Below, in pieces: positions 38,474 through 51,175 of a stretch of DNA of 64,000 nucleotides. Under the pieces are notes generated by a model. The model was given only the letters and a program-made list of their open reading frames with translations, was not told the origin of the DNA and did not search any database. Source of the stretch: Phytophthora quininea. Lineage: Eukaryota; Oomycota; Peronosporomycetes; Peronosporales; Peronosporaceae. The translations under genes and the position numbers were made by a program. Each line of letters opens with the position of its first letter. Position 1 is the stretch's first letter. The stretch is from assembly GCA_011947345.1 (NCBI GenBank), contig JAAVTG010000581.1:744001-808000 (forward strand), given 5' to 3'.

Positions 38474-40352
38474 ATGTCGACTTCGGACGGATTTGCATCC
38501 GACTCGCCCGCGTCGGAAGTCGACTATGCGTCCGATTCTTCATACGCCGACTCGGACGTGGACCACGACGATATTTCGCTTTCATTGACGTCATCTCTAC
38601 TCACTGAATCGACACTTAGTATGACAACGGAGCTGTCCATGCAGTCGTTGTTGGTACTTGAGACAGAGCTCGAGATGCTCAAGGACTTTTACAAGATCGA
38701 CGGCGGGTTTTCATGGAATCTACTCGGTGGCTGTCTAGTTGCATTAGCAAGGACTGCCACGGGCGTTCTTGTAATCGTTGCAAGTGGAGGGACTGCAGCG
38801 CCTGCGGTTGTACCGGCACTAGGCTCGGCGCTGTCATCGGCAGGGGTGTCTGGTTTAATCTTTTGTGCCGGTTCCTCCGAGCAATCGTTCAAATGGGACG
38901 CCTTTGTAGTCAACATGGGCGTGAGTGCAGGTATTACTCTTGCTACTATGGGCGCTGAAAAATGGTTGCAGTCGCTAAGGGGCTCAAAACGGTCAAAGAC
39001 TTATCGGAAACCGCGAGAGCGTTGACCACCGCGGCTGTAGTCGGCACTTCAGCCGTCGTTGAAAACTCGACCGAGGGGCGTCCATGGTACGACCAACTGC
39101 ATCTTCAGATCGCCTCCTGTCTCACTGCTAGCTTTGTGGGGCCAAATTCGGTGCCCAGGTCGATGCTGATAAAGTTGAAGTGACGAGGAAAGAACTGTTT
39201 GATCTCTTCGTGTCGGAAGTTGCGCGGGGCGCTGGCGCTGGTGCTGCTACGAGTACAATGGTCAATATTGCCACGAATGTGGTGGTGGGTCGAGACGTGT
39301 TCGACAACTTCCGCCAAGCTTTGGCTATCGGTGCTCGGAATGGCGCTATCAGTGGAGCAGTCCGTGGTGTTACGGTCTCCGCTCAGACCCTTCGCAATTG
39401 TGCGTTCCACAGCCAGCAGTTGTCGATGTCCAAGAATGCTGTTGCAAACGGTGAGCCACTTTCAGCGTTCCATCTCGCCATGTACTGTGAGAACTCCGGC
39501 GATGCCGTCTTTGTGCTCGATACACGCGATGGCAAAGTGTATGCGTATGGCGACCACACCGGTCCAGGAACAACTCATTTGCTGGCCTACACCCCTGGCT
39601 CCAACGGCCAGGCCGGCCATTACGATCGTCTCGACCCGACTACGCTGCAACCTATAGTGATGTCGTCCAGTGGTCCTAATTCATGCCTCGCAGATGCACT
39701 TGGAGTGTCTATGGCGGAAATCACACAAGCTCTGACCATTGAAACACAAAAATTGCTCGTCAAACGAGAAAATCTCCGGGCTCTGTATGCATACAACACG
39801 GGCGGTGCACCAAACAAGAAGAAGTTACAGCTACCGAGCGAGGAGGATTTGAAGCGTGTGAAAGAAAACGTAGAGAAATTAGCGATCGATCAGGCGTTCA
39901 AGCACGACAACAAACACATGAAGAAGTTTCGCCAAAGTAGATTTAAGGGGTTGCCTCCCAGTTCGACTTTCTCCCTGGGAAAAAGGGGCTTTGAGGATCA
40001 CTGGGCGTGGATGGCGCAGTTTGCAACAGCCATGGAAGGCCAAAAGATGTTTACAGGCACTCAGGTAATGACATTCGACTTTAACATCGGCACGTCGGAC
40101 GGCAAAGTCAACACGCTCGTATACGACTGTGATCACGGCTATCCCTCGGTGCTACCTCCAAAGCAAACGTCTTCTTCTAAAGTGCCCGAGATGAAGAGAG
40201 AAGACTTTGTCAAGTTCATGAACAAGAACTTGGACGTGTACGAAGCGTACATCAACAATTTCCAACAGGAATCGAATCTCCAGAAGCGCAGCGAGATGAT
40301 CAAGGCGCTAACAGCCTTTACCAACGACTTTATCAACAACAAGAAACGTTGA
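38474..40352 (+). CDS. large Gly/Ala-rich protein with a possible permuted OTU/papain-like core
   Basis: About 625 residues in three frames (changes near 38975 and 39140). The N-terminus is acidic and Ser/Asp-rich. Hydrophobic Gly/Ala segments follow (ATGVLVIVASGGTAAPAVVP, VSAGITLATMG, GAGAGAATSTMVNIATNVVV), of the kind seen in large secreted or polymorphic-toxin-like proteins. After FHLAMYCENSGDAVFVLD comes GQAGHYDRL, then SGPNSCLADALG. A His in HYD and a Cys followed by xxAL are OTU-peptidase-like, but here His precedes Cys, as in a circular permutation. The tail is a charged helix (EDFVKFMNKNLDVYEAYINN). No signal peptide seen. The family assignment is inference; the three-frame structure could be error or decay. 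Confidence 0.5.
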
Positions 40353-40571
40353 AATGATCAAGGCGATGCTGCAGCGCTATGCATTAAAAAATATAATCCA
40401 CTACAAAGTTTGATTTGTTCACTACGTCACGACAGAGCTGCCCATGAGCTGTTGGGGTTCCTCTTTTAAAATATCAACACGAAATCTGCCAGTTCTCCCG
40501 TCCAAGCCCAGCGGAGGCAGCACCAGCTCTGTCGTTATATACCCGACCGACCGCCACCAACTTGGAGTGGA

Positions 40572-40948
40572 TCACTCGATGATCCGACGCAGTTCCAGCA
40601 CTTTGCGGTAACGCAGAGCTTTCTTCGCCAGCTTGATGTTGCCTTCAGAACTCGACGAGTTGGTGGCGAGTTCGACCAGTCCGTCCAGACGACTTTGGCA
40701 CTTTTGGAACTGAGTGTCCGGGAACGAGATGCCTTGGGACGTGCAGAAGTTGAAATCTTCATTTTGGCGACGGTCCGCTTTGGACTGATTGGACTCGCCC
40801 TCTTGGGACAGCATGGGCGCCATGAGATTGGCCGCGTCCACGGTAGCGCCGGCTCGGGCTCTTTTTCGTTCTCGGCGAAGGCTTTCAGACTGCGGTACCC
40901 GTCGGAGTGCGACCGGTTGCGGGTGATCGGCAGTGGCACGGACGCCAT
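40572..40948 (-). CDS. small conserved-family protein, copy 1
   Basis: Unrecognised family with three members in this window. The N-part from ATG 40948 has RNRSHSDG, AFAENE and ALPW. After a frame change at about 40835 the C-part has CTSQGISFPDTQ, RLDGLVELATNSSSSEGN and the basic, helical end KKALRYRKVLELRR, stopping at 40572. Copy 3 has the same order and the frame change at the same place and in the same direction. No signal peptide. The basic helix suggests nucleic-acid or protein contact, but no function is claimed. Confidence 0.6.
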
Positions 40949-41299
40949 TTGCCGTGGGGGCGAATGCAAGCACCGTGAAGACTGTTTGACCCGAAGGAAG
41001 AAAGTCTCTGAATGAGGTCGGCCGGAGGTATGAGAACAGTCACGGCACTTTTCGTGGAAAAGCTGTTGGTATCTTTTGCCAAAGATGATCTCGAAAATAA
41101 ACGACTACAGCAGCAGCTTTTTGTTGCAGAATAGCGTTGGTGTGTTGAGGAATACAGGAAGTGAAGAGGTGGCGGAACATTGCTTTAAAGTAATATGTTT
41201 TAGCGGACACGATGTACGGTGTGAACATCCCGTTGTAGGCTTCGACCAGTAGAGCCCGACGTTGAGGGCAGCAACCGCCGTCAAATCGCAACGACACGT

Positions 41300-42075
41300 A
41301 GAAATAACTTCAAGTCACTGATACAAAAAAATCTTGACCAGTTCTGGGGTGGTAAAACAGTGTTCGTGGTTCGTGGTTATAGTAATGTAAAGATAAATGT
41401 CTTTAAACTACTACTGGAAGATGTGCAAGACAGCTCGAATTGAGACTTGCTGCCAGCATTCTACGAGATCCGGTCGGCAGCTGATGCTGTAACGGACTTA
41501 CGTCTACTAACCGACCACCACGATTTATTTTGCCTATGATACTACACCGTACAAAACTTCTCGTCGAAAAAGTGCGCGCAAGATGGCAAAAGCGCACTCT
41601 TCTGAACAGCTGCAGACGCGGCGTGACAGTTTGTGTTTTACAGCAGCTTGATTAGCATTGCGTTTTGAAGACGAAAGCTAGCAAACTTGTCGGCGCGGCG
41701 AGTTTGTGTACTCACTATTTTTACGAGCCCTGCTAGATAATCATGGCGGCAAAAACAAACCAAGTGTCCATGAACAGTGATAGAGGCGGTTGTGTCTGAA
41801 GAAAATATAATGAATTCACTATCGACAGCGCTAATTTTTGATGAAGAAGAGGCCTATACTGCCAGTTGGAAGTATGAGTGCATCTGTTTAAAGAAATCGC
41901 TTACATTTTGCCATACCATACACCATTTATTTCAATAACTGTTTGCTCATTCTGCCAATTAATTTCCGTGACTTGTGCTACAAATTCACACATTTACTGC
42001 TTGGTATTTCAGCATCTCTTTTGAAAACTACCATCGACGTTTGTTCTGCTGGGAAATCCTCCATACCACTTCTTT
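41300..42075. other. no gene recognised
   Basis: A/T-richer intergenic stretch between family copies 1 and 2. No supported gene. Confidence 0.4.
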
Positions 42076-42215
42076 TTATTCGACAATCCGACGCAGTTCG
42101 AGCACTTTGCGGTACCGCAGCGCCTTCTTAGCCAACTTGACGTTTCCTTCCGAGCTGGAGGCATTGGTCGCGAGTTCCACGAGTTCATCGAGTCGACTTC
42201 GACATTGAATAGCTC
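42076..42215 (-). pseudogene. small conserved-family protein, copy 2 (C-terminal remnant)
   Basis: Only the last 45 or so residues of the family are present (CRSRLDELVELATNASSSEGN and KKALRYRKVLELRR), about 90% identical to copy 1 in this part. Upstream residues in the same frame are unrelated, so the 5' part is lost. Confidence 0.75.
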
Positions 42216-42324
42216 TCAGAAGAGTCGCCACGATTGAAAAGACATTTTCATGGAAAAACAAATCTAAGATCTTGTCAACGTGAGTTAGCGCTAGTAACCT
42301 AGCGAGGGGTGGTTTATTGACCAC

Positions 42325-43913
42325 GAATTGACCTAGTAGAGAAACCCATTATGAAAGTGGTGATGAAGGAGCTTCGTAAAGCTCTCGGTGCAATTTTCTT
42401 GATATTGTGTTGGGCCCGACACACACTATTTGTCAATTTTGCATAAAAGCGCGGCCATCCCTTCAACTTGATAGAAAAAGATACTTTTTCATCGAGTTCC
42501 TAGCTAACGGTCATAACGGACAGGGTGCTACTCTGCAGCTAGACACTAGTAACTGGCAAACACGCGAACACCTGGTGGCCGCTGTAGTGGTCGCTGCATT
42601 CGACACGATGCCTTAAAGTTATTGATGTTCCTGTACGACCACTACGCAGTAGACTCGACAATGTGAGGCGAAAGCTATAGTGCGGGAACTGCCGATCGTG
42701 TTGAGAAAATAGATAGCGAGCTACCTGGGAATCTGTCGCCTGTCGCGGATGCACTAGCGCGATCTTATCTTGGAGCGAGCATGACGTGAAACGCATTGAG
42801 CTCAGATAACGGACAGTTTTGCTTCATCATGAGTACGATCACCAAGGTTTGTAGGAAGCATCGAGAGAGTGAAACTAATGTCGTGTTACCGAAAAACACA
42901 TATAAAAGCACAGAATTTCATGTTGTCTATTACAAATGACCTCGCTATTGTGCTGGCAAGATTATTTTTCCTTTTGCCGTCACCGCGCGCCTCAGCTCGT
43001 TTCGGGATGTTTCAACTCTCCTGACACGACCTTGTTTCTTCTCCACACTCAAAAGCGACTTGTCGTGTGGATGCATAACGATCTGGTTGCGTGCATTCGA
43101 CACAAAGGTGTACGAAACTACAGCCACAGTATTAGTTGAAACCATACATTGCAAGTACGTTAAGTATCAACGTTCATGCGTTTAAATACCAGTGAAAAGT
43201 GGGTTTGCTTTGTTTTGTGGTGCGGTAATAAAGCCAATTTACTTGGCAAACGAAAGTAAATCAATATTAACAACATACGCTGCTTACATGTCGATAAAAA
43301 GCACGTGGTTGCTTGTAGGCTGCTTGTCAAGTATCGCAATTTTCAGGCAAGCATTGGCATGTCTGCTAACGCATCACAAAGAGCAAGCAAAACAAAAAAG
43401 AGCGAGGATCCATTGATCACTTGAGATTTTGATCCTGGTTTACTGCGAGTATGATGAGTAGCAGACAAACAAAAATGACGGGATACAACGACGTCTGCTG
43501 GATAGCAGTCATTTTGCGATTTACCAGAGCAACGGCTTATTCCGACCATGTAGCATGTAGCAGCTCGGTGAGTTGGAGCGCTTTCAAGAGAACTAAGTCT
43601 CGGAGTGGCCGTTGCAGTGCGGGCAATCGTTTCTCCTCCATGGAGCTCTTCGAACCGTAACCATCGTTTAACAATGAAAATCTCTTGAATAATTCCTGAC
43701 GCGATTCTGGTGGTCCAATCGCCCTCAATTGCTCGCATTAAGCACGATAATATGCAAGACTATAGCGTCACTAAAATACAGAGCTGCCCATCAGTGCTCA
43801 TGGGTCTTCTACAAAATGATCAACATGAATTCCTTGCAGCGTGTCCAACCCAACGGAGCCTCCGGACAGCGGGATTCAAGTCCGCTATGGACTGCAGGAC
43901 TTGAACACAGAGT
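42325..43913. other. no supported gene
   Basis: About 1.6 kb with short frames only. A 64-residue minus-strand frame (43537-43728) is open but was not matched to anything. Confidence 0.35.
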
Positions 43914-44260
43914 TTACTCGACGACCCGACGAAGCTCTTGAGCCTTGCGGTAGCGCAGTGTCTTCTTGGCGAGTCGAACGTTTCTCTCCGTGTCCGACAT
44001 CTTGGCGGCCAGCTTTTTAAGTCCATCCAATCGGTTCTGCCGCTTCTCGTGTTGGGTGTCTGGGAACATGATGCCTTGCGCCGTGCAGATGAAGCTCTGG
44101 GACTTGGAGCGATCTTCCGTCTCTTGTTGTATCGACGTGGCAGAGCTCTCGGGCCCCAGGGGAGCATATACTCCGCCTCGTTCTCTAGGAAAGCGTCGAG
44201 GTCGCAGGTGTCGGAAAATGACCGACGGTGAGCTACACTCCTTGCAGCGAGCGAAGGCAT
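43914..44260 (-). CDS. small conserved-family protein, copy 3
   Basis: Same layout as copy 1: N-part from ATG 44260 with HRRSFSDTCDLDAFLENE and MLPW, a frame change at about 44153, then ICTAQGIMFPDTQ, RLDGLKKLAAKMSDTERN and KKTLRYRKAQELRRVVE to the stop at 43914. Roughly half the C-part residues match copy 1, so the two diverged long ago while keeping both parts. The shift sits in CCCCTGGGGCCC, a run prone to sequencing error, yet the equivalent site in copy 1 is not a homopolymer. Confidence 0.6.
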
Positions 44261-45326
44261 ACTCGACAATGGTCCAGACGCTGTGTCTCGCTCGTGGAAA
44301 GTTTCGAAGTGATCCCGCCTGGCCGCGTGCAACGCGTGACTCGTTACTTTTTTTCTGCGGTTTTCAGCTGATCGAGGAGTTCGTCGTGGATAAAACCGAG
44401 ACGATGACAAGTCGCGCAGGCGGCGCCGTCCCTTTGACTCGAACAGTAGCAATCTCAACATTAGATAGGCGACTCGCACCGCTCATTGTGGCTGCAAGTC
44501 GCCTCTTACGTTTTCTTCTTCATTGCAAGAAGCTGTACAAAGAGCTTAAGAAACAGCGGCATCTTGAATGGATGACGAGGATTGCTTGGACTGGCCACTA
44601 GCCGCTAAGCTCTTCCGTGGAAAATCTTTTGGTTGGGCATCAATGGTCAGAGTCTTGTATGAGTTTTCATAGGAAGTCGTTAGACATAGTTTAAGTGACA
44701 TCAATGCACCTCACTTCGAAACGAAATGGATGAGTTTCACCTTGCATGCATGTTGTTGGCCTCCATCTCGATCTGTCAAACTAATGCACGTACTTCGGCT
44801 TGGATTCCTGTTGCTCATCTCTGGCGTGGAGCGAGCCAACAGCTTTTGCCTTGCGACTGTCGCTGGATCGCATCATGGCGTGCACGGATCCAAGTGCTGT
44901 CCTGAACGAGTCATGGAGGTAACGGACACCAGAGCTGTCGTGAAATAGCAACAAACACTTAATGGTCTCGAGACAAACGAGATGCAACACTTGGCTCGTT
45001 GCAGAGCACATTTTACATCATTCTTCTTCGCCAGCTCCCTACAATGCAATCTCGTTGATTTCTTCGTGAGCGTTCAAGTGGTTGCGTACGTCTACAAAAC
45101 GCTGCTTTAACCCAGAGCGGACACGTTACGATTGTGGAGTTTCGAGTGGGAAAGTATCGCCAAAGCCATTGCTGTTAGCTCTATTATTGATGCACTGGAA
45201 ATGTTGTGCATTTTCGCTCGAAAACCTTGATGAATCTGCTCTCAAACGGACCTTTTGTGTGTCGAACAGTATTGTATGTCTTGGCTAAATGCACAGAAAA
45301 CATCTACTAAATCTAAAATCGCCAAA
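44261..45326. other. no supported gene
   Basis: Short open frames on both strands, none with a family motif. The last part is the upstream region of ankyrin G. Confidence 0.35.
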
Positions 45327-47154
45327 ATGACGTTCGCCAAAGGAGCAGCAGAAGGGTCCGCTCTGCAGCGATTTAGGGACAGGAAACGCCAGCGCACCGA
45401 GTCCAAAGTGTCCGAGAACTCTCAGGATGGTGTAGCAATGTTGCTGAGTCGCTACAAGCGTCTGAATGGCGCTCGTTTGCCCATTGCAGTTCTTTCATTA
45501 CCTCATGTGATGGAACGGATCGATTCTTTATTGATGACCATTCAAGAAGCTGCTGCAGAGGCTGCAAAACATGGGGATTGGCCTACAGTGGAGAACTTCC
45601 TGGACGAACTTGATGGAGACGTAGTTGACGTCGCAATAGCTGCTGCCGAGAACGGCCACTATATCATTGTCCGACATCTACTGGACGAAATTGGCTCTGG
45701 CTGGGCAAACGACGACGACCGTGCAGAATACTGGAGGATTTTAGAAGCAGCTGCTGCTAACGGACACTTGAAAATCGTGCAATTGTGCATGGAGTGTGCT
45801 ACTCAAGATCCTGAACAAGAAAGCTTCTTCGTGGAGAATTATGGGGAGGTGATCTGTCCTTTTATTATGGACATCCCAGAGGAAGGGCGATGGGAAGCAA
45901 TGTCTCGAGCCATTTCTGGAGGACATGTCGACGTGGTGAAGGGGCTACTCGATCCCGAAAGAGTGTGCTGGGGTGTGGCCAAGGCGTTGGAGCAAGCGAT
46001 CGTTGAAGGACAGAACGAGATTGCAGAAGTTTTGTACAAGAGCGGCTTGGAGTATGCAGAAGCCTATCGACACAGTTACGACATGATGCACGAACACTGG
46101 CTCGGTGCAGCTAACGATTTCTTTGTTAGCGTCTCTCGAGGCAAACATGTAGAAGTGACTCGATTTGCTTATAACAAGGAGGCGTTTCTTCTGTAGGAGA
46201 GGAAGCTGCTTTCCAAGAAGCTTCTACGATCGGGAATACGGCTGTGATGGAGTTTCTTATCGACAAAATCTCGCCAAAAGCATTTGATGCTGCGTTTGAA
46301 AAGGCAGCTCAGCTTGAAAGCATGAAGACGCTGGCATTTCTCTACAACAAACATCGCGTTTCGGCGGAAACGCTCAGGAGGACATTTGAGAGAACGAGGA
46401 GCATTGCCGTCATCAAGTTCCTTCACGGTAGAAAGTGTGTATCTCCTCACACGATCATTGAAGCTTTCGAAGCGTTTCTGCTTCCCGATTCGACGGGCCG
46501 TATAGAGCACCAAAGTCTGGAGAAGTTGCGAGGTACCTCGTCGACACTGGTCATATTCCAGGCGACGTTATTAAGGAAGTATTTGTCAAAGCCGCCGAAT
46601 GGGGACCGACTGATGTCGTGAAAGCCTTGTGGAATGAAAAATGCATAACACTCGAGGTTGGTACTGAAGCTTTCACGCTTGCTGCGAAAAATGGGAACAC
46701 CCCGGTTGTGGAACTATTGTTTGACAGACAGAATGTTTCTCGCCCGGATATGTTGGCACTTTTTACAAATTCGATCGATAGTTGGCGTCTCAGTACGATG
46801 AAATTTGTGTACGACAAGCGCCAAGTCTCGTCGAATACAGTTCTCGAGATGTATTCCAAGGCGGCAGGCAGTGGAGATTATAGCACCATGCAAGCTCTAA
46901 GTGGACTCCCGTGTATTTCTCAAGCTGTGAGAGATGAAGCGTTCGCTACCGCAATTCGGCATAATCAAGTATCTGTTGTGGAAGGGATGAGTAGGAAGGA
47001 AAAGTGGTCTGTCGAAATGTTGGACGAAGCCCTCAAAGCCGTGACCAGCCCGAAAATACAAGAAATTTTACACAGGAAACGTGACGAAGCTCTTGGAAAG
47101 AACTCTGACACAAAACACGACGAAGAACCAGACTACTACTATGACGACTACTAA
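45327..47154 (+). pseudogene. ankyrin-repeat protein G, two frameshifts
   Basis: ATG at 45327 leads to a basic RDRKRQRTESK stretch, then VLSLPHVMERIDSLLM and repeats (AIAAAENGHYIIVRHLLDE, AAAANGHLKIVQLCMEC, AISGGHVDVVKGLLDPER). The first frame ends at 46196. Repeats continue in another frame from 46205 (VMEFLIDKISPKAFDAAFEK) and, after a second change near 46540, to 47154, with the C-terminal signature KWSVEMLDEALKAV and an acidic Asp/Tyr tail. About 605 residues if counted through. Two lesions only, so it could be functional if these are indel errors. Convergent with ankyrin H. Confidence 0.85.
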
Positions 47155-47288
47155 AAAAATACAACGGTTTGTCGTCTCTTGCATCTTCTTTTCAAGGATA
47201 TATTCAATAATCCCACCGTGATTTCAACGTGCATGTATATCAACTCCATAACCTTGACAGTCTCTTCAAACTGAATTCATTGGGCCTC

Positions 47289-48410
47289 TTACTTGTACGC
47301 TGGTGATTGACTCGTCCGAAATTGACTCTTGACCAAGCAAAAGCTGATGACATCGCCACTGCATGCGCTTTCAAATGCTTCGGCGATAGATTGGGAAGAG
47401 ATCTGTCGTTTGCTGTACAGGAATTTCACGACCCTGATAGATCCGTTACGAGCTGCACGCACAAACGTCTTCTCGAACAAGTCGGACGAAATGAGCCCAG
47501 TACTGAGGAAATACTCCACCGTCAAAGTGGCGTTGGCCATAGCTACGCTGGAAAACGCATCAGTAAATACTTCGGGTTCACATTACCCGTTGCTATGCAT
47601 ACATTTCACGGCGTTCAAATGCTTATCATATCGAGTTATTGCAATGAACAGACTGTCAGGCCGTTGCCCGTAAGCCTCGTAGAGCATCTGTGCGATCTCG
47701 CAGTGCCCCAGAGTTATTGCCTGCGTAGTCATTCCGTTGAAAAGCGGGCGAGGCAAAAGGATACTGGGCCACTTCCAAGTGGACACCAGTAATTGCAGTT
47801 GAGAGAACGTTGGATGTCCCCACCCATTGAAAACCCAATAGTAGTCTTCGTCATGCTTCAACTGCGTTGAGAATTTGACAGTCTCCAAAAACCTTTCGCT
47901 GCTGCCATCTCAAGAACCCGCCACGCTCCTTTGTAAATCTCTTCGTCGAATTTCTCATCATGTTTATCGTATGTTTCAACGATCCGATGGAATAGAAACT
48001 CCACCACTTCTAACTGGTTGGTTTGGACCGCAGCTTCCGTCGCCTGGAGCAGAAGTTGAGATACACTCCATCCTTGGACTCTTCTTCTTGATTATATAGT
48101 TCTTCACAATAGATCCTGTGAATAATGATGTCCTGTAGCTATTCCAATTGACCCGTTCTAGCTGCTTCTATAGCCGCTTCTTTGAGGGTCATAGCAAGTC
48201 GTTCATCGCCTGTAGCACATGTGGCAAAGCGAAAATCTCTTCAAGGAAGCGAAGACCCTGCAGCTTCTGGTGCGCATGGCCATTCAGATCTCCCGTGTGT
48301 ATGTCGTCCGAGATGGCTACAATTTTATATCTTGTACAGATGGCCCGGAAGCGAGACCAAGTGAGCTGCGATCTCAAGAGCCCCATGGCGCCCAAGCGCG
48401 GTCGTACCAA
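47289..48410 (-). pseudogene. ankyrin-repeat protein H, decayed
   Basis: The 5' end lies close to 48400, head-to-head with ankyrin I. IFALPHVLQAMNDLL is followed, after a change near 48195, by AAIEAARTGQLE. The centre is mostly unreadable. The 3' piece (47289-47540) reads TVEYFLSTGLISSDLFEKTF, VRAARNGSIRVVKFLYSKRQ and SIAEAFESACSGDVISF. That piece is closely related to ankyrin J on the far side of ankyrin I. Confidence 0.75.
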
Positions 48411-50261
48411 CCCTAATCAAGATGAAGAGGATAAACCACAACATCCTGTCCAGAACCTGGTCCCTGGCAGGCTCAAGGAGGCTCGATTCCCGTCCTATAT
48501 CCTGGCGTTGCCTCACGTTCTACATAAAATAAATCTTTTCCTCATGGAGCCTAGCGAGGCTATTAATGAGGCAGCAAGGACTGGAGATGCTCAATGGTTG
48601 GAAAAGCTCCTAGACATTCACCAGTTCTGGTACTCAATATCGGACGACCTGGTTGTTGCTGCCAGGAACGGGCATCTCAAATGTGTGGAGCTGATTGTGC
48701 CCTTCTACAGTCCCTATCACCCCTATGTGGACAAGGCCAAACAATCCAAAATTCTGCTGAGAGCAGTGGAAGCTGCTGCAAGTCAAGGCCACGACGACAT
48801 CTTGGATATCTTTCTCTCCTTGATCGGACTAGAACATGAGAATCAACTTAACTTCGCAAAAGATGCGGATAGTAATGGAGAGAGCTCGCGAAATTTCGCA
48901 GCGTGGAGAGCATTGGAGGAAGGCGCAGCTGCGGGGCACATTGAGGTGGTGAAACTGGCAGCTGAAGTGGAGATGAAGAGTATAGAAAGTATTCCTCACA
49001 GTATGAGGAACCCGGCATGGAGGCAGTGTCCAGCACTGGCACGTGCGATCTCTGGAGGCCATGCGGATGTGGTGGAGTTTTTACTTAATGCTGATCGATT
49101 TGATTGGGATGTTGGCGAAGCTTTTGATCGAGCAGTAGCTAGTCAGCAGAGTGTGTTTAAAGACAAGCTCTATCAGACGTATCCCACGTACTTTGCCGCT
49201 GAGAACGTGCTTCTTCGGCTAGCTCGTGACGGTCGCACAAATGCCGTGAAGTACATGTACAGCTCCGGACACGATTCCACTAATTTGGTCAGCGAAAGTT
49301 TCGTCGCTTCTGTGAAAGCGAATCGTAGTGATATTGTAAGATTTCTATACGATACCGGACGTGTATCATCGGATGCTCTCGAAAAGGGCTTTGTCAAGGC
49401 GGCACGATATAACTGCAGCGACATTTTCGCATTCCTGTACTCGCTGAGACTAGCCTCGCCTCAGTTAATCGCTGAAGCATTGAAAAAGACATCGCATGTT
49501 GACATCGTTAACTGCCTGTTAGAACGAGAGGATGTCTGTGATGAATCAATACGGTCTGCTTTTCTTAATGCGGCTCGTTTCAGAGTTGGGGTTGCTAACA
49601 CCCGAAACGAGAGCTGCATCGCAACGGTGAAGCTTTTATTCCAGAAGAGCTGCATTGCACCAGAAGAGCTTGGCGAGGCCTTCTTGATTGCAGCCAGAAG
49701 CGGTCACGTCGACATTCTGCAGTGCATACGTGACGATCCTCGCATTTCTGCTGAAATGATCCTCCACGCATTCAAGACTGCAGTTGCTAGAGATAACGCA
49801 GATGTGGTGAAGACTCTGGCTGACGACCCAATCTTATCTTCTGAGGTGATTGGGGAGGCGTTCAAGGATGCAGCTAGTTTCGGCTACGTCAACATTGTGA
49901 AGTGCTTGTATCACAATTCGTGTTTATCTAGTACCGGTGCCACAGGCTTCGTAGAGGAGCAAAGCAAGGTAACGCAAGTGCTGTGAACGACGAACGACGA
50001 ATATCCTCACAGGTATTTTGTGATGGACTTACAACAGCAGCCAACGAAGGGCACATCGACGTTGTCAAGTTTCTTCTTGATAAGCCAACTATTTCGCGGT
50101 CGGCAATGGACGCGGCTTTGATAAGTGCCGCTAGGTACGATCAAATGCACGTTGTGAAATTTATGGTCGAGAGCGCGAGCTGGTCTGCGGACGTGCTAAA
50201 AGATGCCGCACATGCCACAAGTCGCCGCAGACTGAGGAAATATCTACGTGAATGGTTTTAA
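48385..50261 (+). CDS. ankyrin-repeat protein I, nearly intact
   Basis: ATG at 48385 (MAPKRGRTNPN) is chosen because it begins the basic KRGR leader shared by the family. ILALPHVLHKINLFLM follows, then about 15 repeats (LVVAARNGHLKCVELIV, AISGGHADVVEFLLNADRF, AFLIAARSGHVDILQCIRDD and others). One frame change near 49945 separates the last two repeats and the C-terminal signature (ASWSADVLKDAAHA), ending at 50261. About 625 residues. Repeats of this class bind proteins; location and partner unknown. Head-to-head with H and tail-to-tail with J. Confidence 0.88.
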
Positions 50262-50317
50262 TATTTGGAACGAAAAAGTAAAGAAGTTATCAACTAGCGG
50301 AGTTTTAATAAAAAAGG

Positions 50318-51175
50318 TTATGTCTGCACGCCGTTGAGCTTATCTCTCACGAGTATTTGAGTTTCCGAGTCCGTGACCACTTGTAGCGCTTCATTTAATA
50401 TCGCACTTGACACCTTTTCATGCTTCATCATAAAATCGATCACACCATCTCTTTGTGGTTCACGACCCTATCCACTAGCAGCAGCAACAAAGCCCTTGTT
50501 CTTGGCTTCTTGTGAGATAGATCCTTGCCTAAGCAAGAATTTAACGACGTCCAAGTTGGCGAATTCAGCAGCTCTCACAAAAGCCTGATCGATGCAGGCA
50601 GGAGGGAGATGCGGATTGTCATACAAAAACTCCACAGTACGTATATGCCATGACAGCACTTCGAAAGCTTTGACGTACACCTCGGTTGGAATGCGTTCAG
50701 CGTCATGTAGCAATCTCATGATCTCACCACCCTGTTGAAAGTCCTTGTCACCAAAACGTTTGCGTTCCGTGTAGAGAGCTGCGTTCAAAAAAACTTTTGT
50801 GATTGAGTCGTCTGAAATTGCTTCATCATCACGCAAAAATCTGACGATATCACATCTGCAAGTGTTTTCGAATGCTTGAGCAATAGCTTCTGAAGAAGGT
50901 TTCCGCTTGCTGTGCAGGTATTCCACGACATCCCATAGCCTGTGTGTGGTGCAGTAAGGAATGTCCTATCGAACAACTCCATTGTAACTAATCCTGTACT
51001 GAGGAAATAATCAACTGCTGAAAACTCTGTGCGTTGTGTTGCTTTTGAGAACGCTTCATCAAATAGATCTGGCTCAACATATCCGTTGCAATGCATATAT
51101 GTTACTTCATCCACATATCCATCACCAGCTATGGAAACAAAATCCTGTGTCGTGAGGCGCTTGATGGCTCCCCAT
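50318..51175 (-). pseudogene. ankyrin-repeat protein J, 3' part
   Basis: Repeats from GDGYVDEVTYMHCNGYVEPD (about 51110) through VDYFLSTGLVTMELFDRTF, then in another frame AFVRAAEFANLDVVKFLLRQ, and finally VSSAILNEALQVVTDSET to a TAA at 50318. Frame changes lie near 50930 and 50470. Strongly similar to ankyrin H. The N-terminal half of the same gene is probably at 51433-51894, with about 255 bp of A/T-rich DNA replacing the middle. Confidence 0.75.

Noticed and set aside
43537..43728. 64-codon minus-strand frame, considered as a fourth member of the small family
   Set aside because: The LLKALQLTELLHA end only faintly recalls LRYRKVLELRR; the FPDTQ and RLDGL motifs are absent.
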